DNA from: an uncultured Clostridia bacterium
Lineage (GTDB): Bacteria > Bacillota > Clostridia > Oscillospirales > Acutalibacteraceae
Assembly: GCA_937876205.1 (NCBI GenBank)
Contig: CALEII010000052.1
Span: 1-64,000 of the forward strand
Direction of reading: 5' to 3'
DNA length: 64,000 nucleotides
Shown: in pieces, positions 43,729-53,342 of the stretch
Layout: each line of letters opens with the position of its first letter
Position numbering within the stretch: position 1 is the first letter of the stretch
Translations under genes and position numbers: made by a program
Notes under the pieces: generated by a model
What the model was told of the DNA's origin: nothing
The model's database searches: none
The model's input: only the letters and a program-made list of their open reading frames with translations

Positions 43729-44601
43729 ATGAAGAAAGTAGAAAACATCCTTTCTTCTGCACGCAAACAGTTAATGGGTAAAAGATGCGCAGCAGTTTTT
43801 TCAGCGGCTGCAGTTCTTTTCACTTCATTAACATTTACCGTTCATTATTCAGCTGAGGCTAAGGCAGCAAATGAAACATTAAAGGATGGTATCAGCAGTC
43901 AGAAGATACTCGAACTTTCGGAATCATTTTTATCACTCAAAGCAGAAAACAATATTTCTGTTCTTGAGGTATCGGGATTCAGAACTCCCGAGAGCGAATC
44001 AGTAGTATTTATCGAAGAGTTATCAACAGGTTCCGAAGGCGACAGGGAAGTAACAACAGAAAAATCTACGGAAAAGGTTACTGAAGCAGTAACTGAAAAA
44101 ACAACAGAAAAAGAAACAACGACAAAAGCTCCCGTCACAACACAGAAAGCTGAAGTGACACAAGCTCCCGCAACAACTCAGAAGCCCGTTCAGGCTACGC
44201 CGGTTGTAAAGGAGTCGGGACAATATACTTTTGAAGAACTCGGATTAAGTCAGATTTCTGATATTGAGGTTCCCGATGACATTCTTTTTGATGAGAACGG
44301 CGTTCCTCTTAATTATTCAAGAAAACTCAGTGGTGTAGCATCTGCTTACCATATGGGCCACACAACATCAACAGGCACAAGCGTTCACCCCGGTGTTGTT
44401 GCTGTCAATCCGAATATCATCCCTTACGGTTCAAAGATGTACATCGTAACAGATGACGGCTGGGTTTACGGTTACAGCTCAGCAGAAGACACAGGCGGAT
44501 TTATTTATTGGGATAATGCTCCCATTGCCGACCTTTATGTAAGCTCAGTTGATTTTGCTTACCAGTGGGGCAGACGCTCAGTTACAATCTATATTTTTTA
44601 A
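43729..44601 (+). CDS. Secreted 3D-domain cell-wall protein with Thr-rich linker
   Basis: ATG 43729 behind AAAGGAG gives 290 aa; the earlier ATG at 43657 lacks a site. A signal region (AAVFSAAAVLFTSLTFTVHY) is followed by a helical segment, then a Thr/Glu/Lys linker with repeated TEK and TTQK units (about residues 100-160). The last 90 residues are a 3D domain (named for three Asp) with GVASAYHMGHTTSTG, VNPNIIPYGSKMYI and AEDTGG, the barwin-like fold of MltA and RpfB-type enzymes. It is likely to act on peptidoglycan outside the cell. The usual SH3b or G5 domains are missing. Confidence 0.88.
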   Translation: MKKVENILSSARKQLMGKRCAAVFSAAAVLFTSLTFTVHYSAEAKAANETLKDGISSQKILELSESFLSLKAENNISVLEVSGFRTPESESVVFIEELSTGSEGDREVTTEKSTEKVTEAVTEKTTEKETTTKAPVTTQKAEVTQAPATTQKPVQATPVVKESGQYTFEELGLSQISDIEVPDDILFDENGVPLNYSRKLSGVASAYHMGHTTSTGTSVHPGVVAVNPNIIPYGSKMYIVTDDGWVYGYSSAEDTGGFIYWDNAPIADLYVSSVDFAYQWGRRSVTIYIF

Positions 44602-44604
44602 CAA

Positions 44605-44645
44605 GACAGCAGAGTCAGTTCAGTTCTGACTCTGCATTTTTTTTT
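44605..44645 (+). terminator. Terminator after the 3D-domain gene
   Basis: GCAGAGTCAG (44609-44618) pairs with CTGACTCTGC (44626-44635), followed by A and a run of nine T. Confidence 0.9.
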
Positions 44646-44660
44646 GCATTAAAGGAATAC

Positions 44661-44689
44661 TTGCATTATTTTTCCATTTGTGCTATAAT
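44661..44689 (+). promoter_or_regulatory. Promoter of the LCAT-like gene
   Basis: TTGCAT (44661-44666), a 17-bp spacer and TATAAT (44684-44689). Confidence 0.7.
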
Positions 44690-44716
44690 GTATACGTTTT
44701 GAAAGGGGAGACCTTT

Positions 44717-46168
44717 ATGAAGAGATTTTTAAGTGTTATTTTGTCAATTCTTCTTGTTTGCGGTACTTCTGTGGTTGCTTTTGCAACTGAGAATGATGCT
44801 GACGTTGTTGACGCTGAATACCCGTTTGTTGTCTGCCGCGGAATGGATTTTGACGGTCTTACAACGGATCTGGGACTTGAAACAGAGAGAAACGCGCTGA
44901 ATCCCATTGAAGTCAGTGGTGTTGTTTCAACACTCGCAAAGTGTGTCGGCAACGCTGTCAAAGAGGGGAATATAGACGGTATTATGCCTTCTCTTATGGA
45001 ATACCTCGATTATGTTATGGGTGGTCTTGCCTGCGATAATAACGGTAATTCCGTTCATAACACAACAATGAAGAGCTATCCTCTTGCAATCGGCAATTAT
45101 CCGGATTATCTTGAAGAGCATAAGGATATTGCCCCTATGGAGCACGGTATTGTTATGGGCGGCGTTGACAGATATGGCTCTGACAAGGTTTATTATTACG
45201 CTTATGACTGGCGTTTTTCACCCCGTAACACCTGTGACGGTCTCAATGATATGATTGAGCTTGCTAAGGCTGAGCATAACACAGATAAGGTAAATCTCGT
45301 CTGTGCAAGTATGGGTGGCGCAGTTGTTGATGCTTATATTTATGAATACGGAACAGACAGCCTTAATAAGTGCATTTTTGACGGTACAGTTTTCTGCGGT
45401 ACTTATGTTGTAACAGACCTTTTCCAGAAAAAGGTGCTTATCACAGGCACAGGTCTTGAATACTTCCTTTACGACAAGATGGGTGACAACAATTTCTTTG
45501 TAAAGACACTTGCGACAACAGGTATGCTTGATACTGTTGCAGACCTTGCAATGAAATTTGTTGACAGATACATTGATTACGTTTATGAAAACTTCCTTAT
45601 TGATACATTTGTTACAATGCCTGCGCTCTGGGCGATTGTTCTTCCCGATGAATTTGATGCTTGTGTTGAAACAATGTTCCCCACAGATGAAGACAAGGCT
45701 CACTATTCGGCAATTATCGAAGAAGCATATGCTCTTCACGAAATGATGACAGGTATGGATGACCTTCTTCTTTCACTTCCCGAAAAAGGAGTTGAAGTGG
45801 CTGTATTTGCAGGTTATCATATGTCTCCCGTGCCTGTATATGAACGCTCTGCATCACACGGTGACAATGTTCTTGAGTCTGCACTTATGCTCGGCAGAGC
45901 AAGAGTTGCCAACTTTGGTGAAGAACTCGAAGGTGACAGCGTAATGATGTCACCCGATAAGCAGGTTGACCTTTCAACTTGTCTTTTCCCTGAATATACA
46001 TGGGCAATCAAGGATATGCCTCATGTTTCCTGCGGATACGGCAGTGAAGTTGCTGACTTCCTCTTCTGGCTCGTTGAATTTGACGGTCAGCCTACCGTTA
46101 CATCAAATTCGCAGTATCCTCAGTTTATGATTTCATCAGCTGATGAAAGACTGATTCCCTTTGAATAA
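44717..46168 (+). CDS. Secreted LCAT-like alpha/beta hydrolase
   Basis: ATG 44717 behind AAAGGGGAG gives 483 aa. The signal peptide FLSVILSILLVCGTSVVAFA ends near residue 22. The body resembles lecithin:cholesterol acyltransferase-type lipases: DWRFSPRNTCDGLNDMI near residue 172, then the nucleophile elbow CASMGG with Ser198. Later His residues (HVSCGYGSEVADFL) are good candidates for the triad. It is probably an exported lipase or acyltransferase acting on host or dietary lipids. The first Gly of the usual GXSXG is Ala. The gene is monocistronic, between two terminators. Confidence 0.85.
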   Translation: MKRFLSVILSILLVCGTSVVAFATENDADVVDAEYPFVVCRGMDFDGLTTDLGLETERNALNPIEVSGVVSTLAKCVGNAVKEGNIDGIMPSLMEYLDYVMGGLACDNNGNSVHNTTMKSYPLAIGNYPDYLEEHKDIAPMEHGIVMGGVDRYGSDKVYYYAYDWRFSPRNTCDGLNDMIELAKAEHNTDKVNLVCASMGGAVVDAYIYEYGTDSLNKCIFDGTVFCGTYVVTDLFQKKVLITGTGLEYFLYDKMGDNNFFVKTLATTGMLDTVADLAMKFVDRYIDYVYENFLIDTFVTMPALWAIVLPDEFDACVETMFPTDEDKAHYSAIIEEAYALHEMMTGMDDLLLSLPEKGVEVAVFAGYHMSPVPVYERSASHGDNVLESALMLGRARVANFGEELEGDSVMMSPDKQVDLSTCLFPEYTWAIKDMPHVSCGYGSEVADFLFWLVEFDGQPTVTSNSQYPQFMISSADERLIPFE

Positions 46169-46173
46169 ATTTT

Positions 46174-46207
46174 AAGACAGGTAGCATTGCTATCTGTCTT
46201 TTTTAAT
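46174..46207 (+). terminator. Terminator after the LCAT-like gene
   Basis: AAGACAGGTAGC pairs with GCTATCTGTCTT (46174-46200), followed by TTTTT. Confidence 0.88.
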
Positions 46208-46305
46208 GAGAAATATATGATTAACAGTCATTGAGTTTACAGAACGGTTACAAAAATTCTATTTACTGAGAATGAATGCAGAAAATATATATACAACTCC
46301 GGCGG

Positions 46306-47682
46306 TTATTCCGTCGGAGTTGCTTTTTGTTTTTCCTTTTTCAGAATTTTAAAGAACCATATTGCAAACGGCACACTTACTGCAAATGTTAATGCATCTG
46401 AAATTGCCTGAGAATATTCTATTCCGGCGAGTCCGAGTAATTTGGTGAGAATCAATATCAGAGGAATAAAAAACAGTCCCTGACGGCAGCAGGAGAGTAT
46501 AGTTGCCATAATCGATTTGCCCACGGATTGCAGAAGTGAGTTTGTGACGATGGTTGTTGCCATTAAGGGCAATGCTATACACTGTGCTCTCATTGCAACA
46601 GTACCGATTTCTATGACTTTTGCATCCTCTGCTCTGAAAACTTTCATTATAATCGGTGCAAATGCAAAAATAATTATTGCAAGAGCAGTCATAATTATTG
46701 TATCAGTTGTTATTGTGAATTTGAATGCTTTTTTTACTCTGTCAAACCGTTTGGCACCGTAGTTATAGCCTGCAACGGGCATAAAGCCTTGTCCGATACC
46801 GATGCAGACGCACATAACAAGCATTGCCACTTTTGTGGCGATTGACATTGCCGCAATTGCCGCATCACCGTAAGGATTTGCAGCAGTGTTCAGAAGTACT
46901 GTTGCTACACTTGCAAGTCCCTGACGGCTCATTGACGGCATTCCTGTGAGAATTATTTCACCATAGGTTTTCAGCTTGAATGATACATTTCTGATGCTCA
47001 GGTTGATATTGCTTTTCTTAAAAATAAACATCACAAGCAAAAGAACAAAACTGACACATTGGCTGATAAGTGTTGCGAGTGCCGCACCTGCTGTTTCCAT
47101 TTTTAGGGTGAATATAAATATCGGGTCAAGTATAATATTGAGTACACCGCCAATGCAAAGACCTATCATAGAAAGTGCTGCTTTGCCCTCTGAACGTAAG
47201 ATATTGTTCAGCACAAATGATGCACACATTACAGGAACGCCCCATAGGATATATTTACCGTAGGCAACAGTATAACTCAGGTTTGTTTCCGTTGCGCCCA
47301 GAAGCGTCATAATCTGTGAGGTGAAAAGGAGACCTACAATCATAATTATCAGACCAATTGTAAGGGCTGTGAAGAAGGCTGTTGATGCATATGTGTCAGC
47401 AGCTTTTTTGTTTTTTTCACCGAGACGGCGTGCAAGAAGACTTCCTGAGCCCATACCGAGTGTAAAGCCCACAGCCTGAACAATTGTCTGCAGAGAAAAC
47501 ACTATTCCTACAGCACTGCTTGCACTTGTTGAGAGCTGAGACACAAAAAATGTGTCAGCAAGGTTATAAATTGATGTGACAAGCATACTTATCGTAGTAG
47601 GAACTGCAAGCTTAGACACAAGACGGGGAATTGGCGTCTGCGTCATTTTTATATATTGTTTTTCATTGCGGTTGTTGTCCAT
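46306..47682 (-). CDS. MATE-family efflux transporter
   Basis: ATG 47682 has GAGG upstream and starts 8 bp after the NUDIX stop; the protein is 458 aa. Twelve membrane segments form two six-helix repeats, starting with PIPRLVSKLAVPTTISMLVTS and IYNLADTFFVSQL as in the DinF/NorM class. It is a Na+- or H+-coupled exporter of cationic compounds, drugs or metabolites, with the substrate unknown. The NUDIX gene upstream is probably cotranscribed. A GC-rich hairpin spans its last codons (about 46293-46320) and may terminate the transcript, though the T-tract is weak. Confidence 0.92.
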   Translation of the reverse strand: MDNNRNEKQYIKMTQTPIPRLVSKLAVPTTISMLVTSIYNLADTFFVSQLSTSASSAVGIVFSLQTIVQAVGFTLGMGSGSLLARRLGEKNKKAADTYASTAFFTALTIGLIIMIVGLLFTSQIMTLLGATETNLSYTVAYGKYILWGVPVMCASFVLNNILRSEGKAALSMIGLCIGGVLNIILDPIFIFTLKMETAGAALATLISQCVSFVLLLVMFIFKKSNINLSIRNVSFKLKTYGEIILTGMPSMSRQGLASVATVLLNTAANPYGDAAIAAMSIATKVAMLVMCVCIGIGQGFMPVAGYNYGAKRFDRVKKAFKFTITTDTIIMTALAIIIFAFAPIIMKVFRAEDAKVIEIGTVAMRAQCIALPLMATTIVTNSLLQSVGKSIMATILSCCRQGLFFIPLILILTKLLGLAGIEYSQAISDALTFAVSVPFAIWFFKILKKEKQKATPTE

Positions 47683-47690
47683 AGTCTGCC

Positions 47691-48140
47691 TCACAGAATA
47701 ATCATTTCGTCATCGCCGTCTTTGTTATAAAGACCGAATGCCTCATTATCATCACTTAAAAACACTTTAAGATATGTATTGAAATTAGGAGAGAGCTGAT
47801 AATTGCTGAAATCCTCTTTGTTAATCCAGAAAACTTCACCCTCATCAGTTTTGTCAACAAGCTCACCGCTGAATTCTGTTACTTTATAAAGCAGAACGAT
47901 GTACCTTTCGTCAGTATCCTTGTGACACCAGTGAACCGTGCCGCATAGTTTCGGATTTTTTATATCAAGTCCTGTTTCTTCTTTTACTTCTCTTACAGCA
48001 CTGTCTGTAAAGCTTTCACCTTTTTCTATGTGACCGCCCGGAAAAGTTACTCCTGTCCAGTATTTTACCCGTTTTTGAACCAAAACCATACCGTTTTCGG
48101 GATTTTCTATCATTACCATATTGGTAAGTTCGCAATTCAT
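47691..48140 (-). CDS. NUDIX hydrolase, MutT/8-oxo-dGTPase-like
   Basis: This 149-aa protein has the complete Nudix box GX5EX7REUXEEXGU at residues 36-58 (from GHIEKGE to REVKEETGL). It cleaves nucleoside diphosphates linked to another moiety; the N-terminus and length fit the 8-oxo-dGTP diphosphatase group, but the substrate cannot be proven. AAGGTAA precedes ATG 48140, and the gene starts just after the carB-dapF terminator. It is followed by the MATE gene in a probable two-gene unit. Confidence 0.9.
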   Translation of the reverse strand: MNCELTNMVMIENPENGMVLVQKRVKYWTGVTFPGGHIEKGESFTDSAVREVKEETGLDIKNPKLCGTVHWCHKDTDERYIVLLYKVTEFSGELVDKTDEGEVFWINKEDFSNYQLSPNFNTYLKVFLSDDNEAFGLYNKDGDDEMIIL

Positions 48141-48154
48141 AAAAATTACCTTCT

Positions 48155-48184
48155 AAAAATCAAAGCTGTACGGTATGTACAGCC
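48155..48184 (-). terminator. Terminator of the arginine operon
   Basis: GCTGTAC (48165-48171) pairs with GTACAGC (48177-48183) around five bases. On the minus strand TTTGATTTTT follows, 15 bp after the carB-dapF stop. Confidence 0.78.
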
Positions 48185-48197
48185 TTGAAAATATATT

Positions 48198-51100
48198 TTA
48201 GTATTCTATAACGCCCGTGAAGATAAGGTCTGTTGTGCCTTCAAGAGTAATCTGATCATCCGTATAGTTGACAATCAGGTCGCCGCCCTTGAGCTTAACA
48301 ACGATATCTTTGCCTTTTTCAATGTAGCCGAGTTCACAAGCTGCTGCAACTGCTGCACAAGCGCCTGTACCGCAGGCGTATGTTTCACCGTTGCCTCTTT
48401 CCCATACTCTCATTCGAAGAGTTCTTGAATCAACAACTCTTACGAATTCTGTGTTGATTTTTTCGGGGAAGTATTTTGCATTTTCAAATCCGGGTCCGAT
48501 TTCCTTAAGGTTGTAAGCATCGATATGAGTACCGAATACTACACAGTGAGGATTACCTACATTTACACAAGTAACGTTGTATTCCTTGCCGTCAACAACT
48601 ATGGGCTGATTAACAACTTTACCCTTTGAAATGATGTTTGTGGGAATCTTTTCAGCTTCGAATTCTGCCTTACCCATATAAACCTTAACAGATTTTACTC
48701 GGCCGTTTTCTGTGTAAAGGTGAATTCTCTTTAAGCCTACAGGTGTTTCGATTGTCAGATGTGTCTTGTCAACGATGCCGTTGTCATAGAGGTATTTACC
48801 TGCGCATCTCAGACCGTTACCTGCAATGTAGCCCTTTGAGCCGTCCTTATTGTACATAAGCATCTTTGCATCAGCGATATCTGACTTTTCTATAAGAACA
48901 ATACCGTCTGAACCGATACCGTAATGTCTGTTGCAGAAGTTTATAGCAAGAACCTCGGGAGAAGTGATTTCACCGTTAAGATTATCAAAGAAGATGAAGT
49001 CATTGCCTGAGCCCTGCATCTTAGCGAATTTAAGCTTTGTGGGCTCTGTACGCATTTCATTGATGTTTACAAGCTCTGTATTAGCCTGAGTAAAGCCGCT
49101 TGCAAGAATGTCAGCAAGAACGTTTGCTGTGTCAATTGATGTAAGTGTTGCAACTGAGAGCTGAAGAGCACGTCTGTGAAGCTTGATGAAGTCATCAACA
49201 ACATCAAGGGGAGTGCCTGTGTAAACGATATACTTGATCTTGCCGCTTTCAAGAAGGTCCATACTTGTGTTTGATTCATCATAAAGCTTGTTGACAACAG
49301 TAACATCAATGTCAACTGAGCCGATAACCTTTGCTGTGCCTTCTGTAGCGTAAATCTTGAGACCAAGGTCGTGGAACTTTCTTGCAAGGTCAACAACTTC
49401 GGGCTTGTCAGCATCCTTGACAGTGATGTAAACACCCATTTCCTTGCCGAGTTCCTTGGGAGCAATTTCAAAGCCTGCTGAAACGAGACCCTTGAAGAGT
49501 GCTTCGTCGATTGTTTTGCCCACACCGAGAACTTCACCTGTTGATTTCATTTCGGGACCAAGGCTTGAGTTTGCATCGAGAAGCTTCTCAAATGAGAATA
49601 CGGGAACCTTGACTGCAAAGTAAGGGGGAGTCTTGTAAAGACCTGTGCCGAAGCCGAGGTCAACGAGGGGAGTACCGGTCATAACCTTTGTTGCGATATC
49701 AACCATAGGTACGCCTGTAACCTTACTGATATAAGGAATGGTTCTTGAAGCTCTGGGGTTAACCTCGATAACATAAAGCTCATTCTCATAAATGAGGTAC
49801 TGAATGTTAACAAGACCCTTTGTACCGAGAGCAAGAGCAAGATTTGTTGAGCAGTCAATGATTGTCTGCTTCATTGTGTCACGCAGATTATAAGGGGGAT
49901 AAACTGCAATTGAGTCACCTGAGTGAACACCTGCACGTTCAACGTGCTGCATAATACCGGGGATAAGAACATCCTTGCCGTCTGAAATAACGTCAACTTC
50001 AAGCTCAGAGCCCATCATATATTTGTCAACAAGAACGGGATTCTCAATTTTACCTGAAAGAATGATGTTCATATACTTTCTTACGTCTTCGTCATTATAG
50101 GCAATAGTCATATTCTGACCGCCGATAACGTACGAGGGACGAAGAAGTACGGGATATGTGAGGGTGTGGGCTGCATCAAGAGCTTCTTCAAGTGTGAGAA
50201 CACCCATACCCTTAGGTCTTCTGATGCCGAATTTTTCAAGAAGAGCATCAAACTTTTCTCTGTCTTCGGCAATGTCAATACCTTCTGCAGATGTACCGAA
50301 AATTCTGAAACCGTTGTCATCGAGGAATTTTGTCAGCTTGATAGCTGTCTGGCCGCCGAAAGCAACAACGACACCTTCTGGCTGTTCTGTCTTGATGACA
50401 TTAAGAACATCTTCGGGAGTGAGAGGCTCAAAGTAGAGTCTGTCTGCTGTGTCAAAGTCAGTTGAAACAGTTTCGGGGTTGTTGTTGATGATAACAACCT
50501 CATAACCGAGGTTCTTGAGAGTCCATACACAGTGAACGGACGAGTAGTCGAATTCAATACCCTGACCGATTCTGATAGGACCTGAACCGAGAACGATAAT
50601 CTTTTTCTTCGTGTTGCCCTTGAGATATTCTCTTGCTTCACAGTCTTTGTCATATGTGGAGTAGAAATAAGGTGTCTGAGCCTTATATTCAGCTGCACAG
50701 GTGTCAACCATCTTGTAAACAGCATCACGGGGATTTTCTATCTTTGAACCGCTGATTCTTTCAATGGCGGCATCAGTATAGCCGTATTTCTTACCTTTGA
50801 GGTAAAGCTCATCTGTAAGACCGTTTGCAATTTCAGCTTCATAGTTTGCAAGATTTCTGAGCTTTTCAATGAACCATTCATCAATCTTTGTGATGTCGTG
50901 AATAGTTTCTGTTGAAACGCCTCTCTTGATAGCTTCAAAAACTGTGAAAAGACGGATATCATCAACATCGTGAAGCTTTGCTACGATGTCAATTTCGGGA
51001 TCCTGAACCTTCTTGAAATTGAGTGTATCAAGTGAAATTTCAGCACCTCTTACAGCCTTCATAATAGCAGCTTCAAAGCAGGGAGCGATTGACATAACCT

Positions 51101-52241
51101 CGCCTGTTGCCTTCATCTGAGTGCCGAGCTTTCTCTTTTCGTTGATGAACTTGTCAAAGGGCCATTTAGGAAGCTTAATTACGCAATAGTCAACTGTGGG
51201 CTCGAAGCAAGCAAATGTCTCACCTGTGACGTCGTTTCTGATTTCATCGAGAGTGTAGCCGAGAGCAACTTTTGTTGCAACCTTAGCAATGGGATAGCCT
51301 GTTGCCTTTGATGCGAGTGCAGATGACCGTGAAACACGGGGGTTAACCTCAATAACAGCATATTCAAATGATTCGGGATTAAGCGCAAACTGACAGTTAC
51401 AGCCACCCTCGATGCCGAGAGCTTCAATAATCTTGAGTGAAGCGTTACGAAGCATCATAAACTCTTTATTTGAAAGAGTAACAGCGGGAGCGATAACAAT
51501 ACTGTCACCTGTATGAACACCGACGGGATCGAAGTTTTCCATTGAGCAGACAGCAATTGCATTACCTGCGCTGTCACGCATTGCTTCAAATTCAATTTCT
51601 TTCCAGCCGTAGATATATTTTTCAACAAGAATCTGATTGATAGGTGAGAGAAGAAGACCGTTGTTTACAATAGGCATAAGCTCTTCTTCATTGTAAGCAA
51701 CACCGCCACCTGCACCGCCAAGGGTGAAAGCGGGACGGATGATAACGGGGAAGCCGATTCTCTTTGCAATCTCACGTGCCTGTTCAGCTTCTGTTGCGAT
51801 ATCAGAAGGAATGCAGGGCTGACCGATTGATTCCATTGTTTCTTTGAAAAGCTCTCTGTCTTCAGAACGGTCAATAGCTTCGGCATTGGTACCGATGAGC
51901 TTTACGCCGTGCTTTGCAAGGAAGCCGCTCTTTGCAAGCTGCATACCGATGGTAAGACCTGTCTGACCGCCGAGGCCGGCAAGAACTGAGTCGGGTTTTT
52001 CTTTTTCGATGATTCTCATAACAGTTTCTTCTGTCAGAGGTTCAAGATAGATTTCATCCGCATTTGCATTATCTGTCATAATGGTAGCAGGGTTTGAGTT
52101 GACAAGTATTACGTCAAGACCTTCATCTTTAAGGATTTTACAAGCCTGAGTACCTGCGTAGTCAAATTCGGCAGCCTGTCCGATAACGATAGGACCTGAA
52201 CCGATAACGAGAACCTTCTTTATATCTTTATTAAGCGGCAT
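48198..52241 (-). CDS. carB-dapF: Carbamoyl-phosphate synthase large subunit fused to DapF-like domain
   Basis: This is one uninterrupted 1347-aa frame. Residues 1-1069 are CarB: two ATP-grasp halves (VIGSGPIVIGQAAEFDYAG at the N-terminus, VLGSGPIRIGQGIEFDYSS near 560) and the MGS-like allosteric domain. Residues 1070-1347 (48198-49034) are a diaminopimelate-epimerase domain: MQGSGNDF, RHYGIGSDG, GNPHCVVF and ETYACGTGACAA with the second catalytic Cys (Cys1290). The first is missing: the usual MCGNG reads IAGNG, with Ala1140 encoded by GCA at 48822-48824. Epimerase activity is therefore doubtful. TAATG overlap couples it to carA. A frameshift or assembly join is unlikely, since coding is continuous and in frame throughout. 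Confidence 0.93.
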   Translation of the reverse strand: MPLNKDIKKVLVIGSGPIVIGQAAEFDYAGTQACKILKDEGLDVILVNSNPATIMTDNANADEIYLEPLTEETVMRIIEKEKPDSVLAGLGGQTGLTIGMQLAKSGFLAKHGVKLIGTNAEAIDRSEDRELFKETMESIGQPCIPSDIATEAEQAREIAKRIGFPVIIRPAFTLGGAGGGVAYNEEELMPIVNNGLLLSPINQILVEKYIYGWKEIEFEAMRDSAGNAIAVCSMENFDPVGVHTGDSIVIAPAVTLSNKEFMMLRNASLKIIEALGIEGGCNCQFALNPESFEYAVIEVNPRVSRSSALASKATGYPIAKVATKVALGYTLDEIRNDVTGETFACFEPTVDYCVIKLPKWPFDKFINEKRKLGTQMKATGEVMSIAPCFEAAIMKAVRGAEISLDTLNFKKVQDPEIDIVAKLHDVDDIRLFTVFEAIKRGVSTETIHDITKIDEWFIEKLRNLANYEAEIANGLTDELYLKGKKYGYTDAAIERISGSKIENPRDAVYKMVDTCAAEYKAQTPYFYSTYDKDCEAREYLKGNTKKKIIVLGSGPIRIGQGIEFDYSSVHCVWTLKNLGYEVVIINNNPETVSTDFDTADRLYFEPLTPEDVLNVIKTEQPEGVVVAFGGQTAIKLTKFLDDNGFRIFGTSAEGIDIAEDREKFDALLEKFGIRRPKGMGVLTLEEALDAAHTLTYPVLLRPSYVIGGQNMTIAYNDEDVRKYMNIILSGKIENPVLVDKYMMGSELEVDVISDGKDVLIPGIMQHVERAGVHSGDSIAVYPPYNLRDTMKQTIIDCSTNLALALGTKGLVNIQYLIYENELYVIEVNPRASRTIPYISKVTGVPMVDIATKVMTGTPLVDLGFGTGLYKTPPYFAVKVPVFSFEKLLDANSSLGPEMKSTGEVLGVGKTIDEALFKGLVSAGFEIAPKELGKEMGVYITVKDADKPEVVDLARKFHDLGLKIYATEGTAKVIGSVDIDVTVVNKLYDESNTSMDLLESGKIKYIVYTGTPLDVVDDFIKLHRRALQLSVATLTSIDTANVLADILASGFTQANTELVNINEMRTEPTKLKFAKMQGSGNDFIFFDNLNGEITSPEVLAINFCNRHYGIGSDGIVLIEKSDIADAKMLMYNKDGSKGYIAGNGLRCAGKYLYDNGIVDKTHLTIETPVGLKRIHLYTENGRVKSVKVYMGKAEFEAEKIPTNIISKGKVVNQPIVVDGKEYNVTCVNVGNPHCVVFGTHIDAYNLKEIGPGFENAKYFPEKINTEFVRVVDSRTLRMRVWERGNGETYACGTGACAAVAAACELGYIEKGKDIVVKLKGGDLIVNYTDDQITLEGTTDLIFTGVIEY

Positions 52242-53296
52242 TACTTGTCACCTCCCATAAGTGAAATAAATTTATCGTAAATTTTGTCTGTGTCAACTGT
52301 AGCTGAGAAACAATCGGGTGTGAACTGAATTGAAAATGCCTTTGCATATTCAAGCCCTTCAATTGTGTTATCACTGACATTTGTGAAAAGAACTTTTGCA
52401 TTTGCAGCAGCTTCGCTTACAACATATCCGTGGTTCTGATGTGTTGCGAAAACCTTGCCGTCGTCCATATTTCTAACGGGAACACTGCCGCCTCTGTGAC
52501 CGAACTTCATTTTTGAAGTTTTACCACCCTGAGCCAGAGCCATAACCTGATGACCGAGACCGAAGCCGAACATAGGCTTATCAGCCATAATAGATTTAAC
52601 TTCTGCAATAAGTTCAGTGTTTTCTTCAGGGTTTCCCGGGCCGTTTGTAACAACAACACCGTCGAATGTGCCCTCAAGAATTTCAGAAGCCTTTGTGTTA
52701 TAAGGGAATACAGTCACATTGCAGCCCTTTTCTGTAAGCTTTTCGATTGCATTTGCCGCAGCACCGCAGTCAAGCATTGCAACTGAATATTTTCCGTCTT
52801 CTGCTTCAAAATAAGCTTTTTTGTTTGATGCAACTGATGAGAGTGCATCTTTGATTTCATATGCTTTGAGTGCATCAAGGTCAACATTTGCAGGATTTTC
52901 TGTGATACAGGCATTCATAGCACCGTTTTCACGGACAAGCTTTGTAAGCTCTCTTGTGTCAACGTCGCATATTGCAATAATGCCGTTTTCCTTGAGATAA
53001 TCCTCAAGCCCGCCTTCGCATCTGAAGTTTGAAGGCATATCACAGATTTCTCTTGCAACATAGCCCTTAATGACAGGCTTGGCACCGTTTGTGTCTTCAT
53101 TGATGATGCCGTAATTGCCGATAAGAGGGAATGTCTGAAGAACAATCTGACCGTAATAAGCGGCATCTGTAAGAGTTTCGATGTAACCGACAACACCTGT
53201 TGTGAAAACAAGCTCGCCGACTGTTTCACCTGTTGCACCGTAACCCTTGCCCTCAAAAACGTGACCGTCTTCAAGTACAATGTACATCTTTTTCAT
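52241..53296 (-). CDS. carA: Carbamoyl-phosphate synthase small subunit, glutaminase-dead
   Basis: This 351-aa protein has the normal CarA length and N-terminal docking domain (GYGATGETVGELVFTTGVVG). In the class I amidotransferase domain the catalytic triad is destroyed. The usual GICLGHQ reads GFGLGHQ (Gly246, codon 52559-52561), and the usual HPE reads TPD (Thr326 and Asp328). The oxyanion loop NGPGNPEE and the QNHGYVV segment remain. It probably cannot hydrolyse glutamine but could still shape or activate CarB, making the enzyme ammonia-dependent, as in animal CPS1, where the Cys is also lost. It lies 46 bp after argF. Confidence 0.93.
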   Translation of the reverse strand: MKKMYIVLEDGHVFEGKGYGATGETVGELVFTTGVVGYIETLTDAAYYGQIVLQTFPLIGNYGIINEDTNGAKPVIKGYVAREICDMPSNFRCEGGLEDYLKENGIIAICDVDTRELTKLVRENGAMNACITENPANVDLDALKAYEIKDALSSVASNKKAYFEAEDGKYSVAMLDCGAAANAIEKLTEKGCNVTVFPYNTKASEILEGTFDGVVVTNGPGNPEENTELIAEVKSIMADKPMFGFGLGHQVMALAQGGKTSKMKFGHRGGSVPVRNMDDGKVFATHQNHGYVVSEAAANAKVLFTNVSDNTIEGLEYAKAFSIQFTPDCFSATVDTDKIYDKFISLMGGDK

Positions 53297-53342
53297 AAAA
53301 TCACCCTTTATATTAGATTGAAAACTCAGGGGCTTTCATTAT

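Noticed and set aside
49067..49537. 156-codon second frame within carB
   Set aside because: Low-complexity Ser/Leu/Gln composition and complete overlap with CarB.
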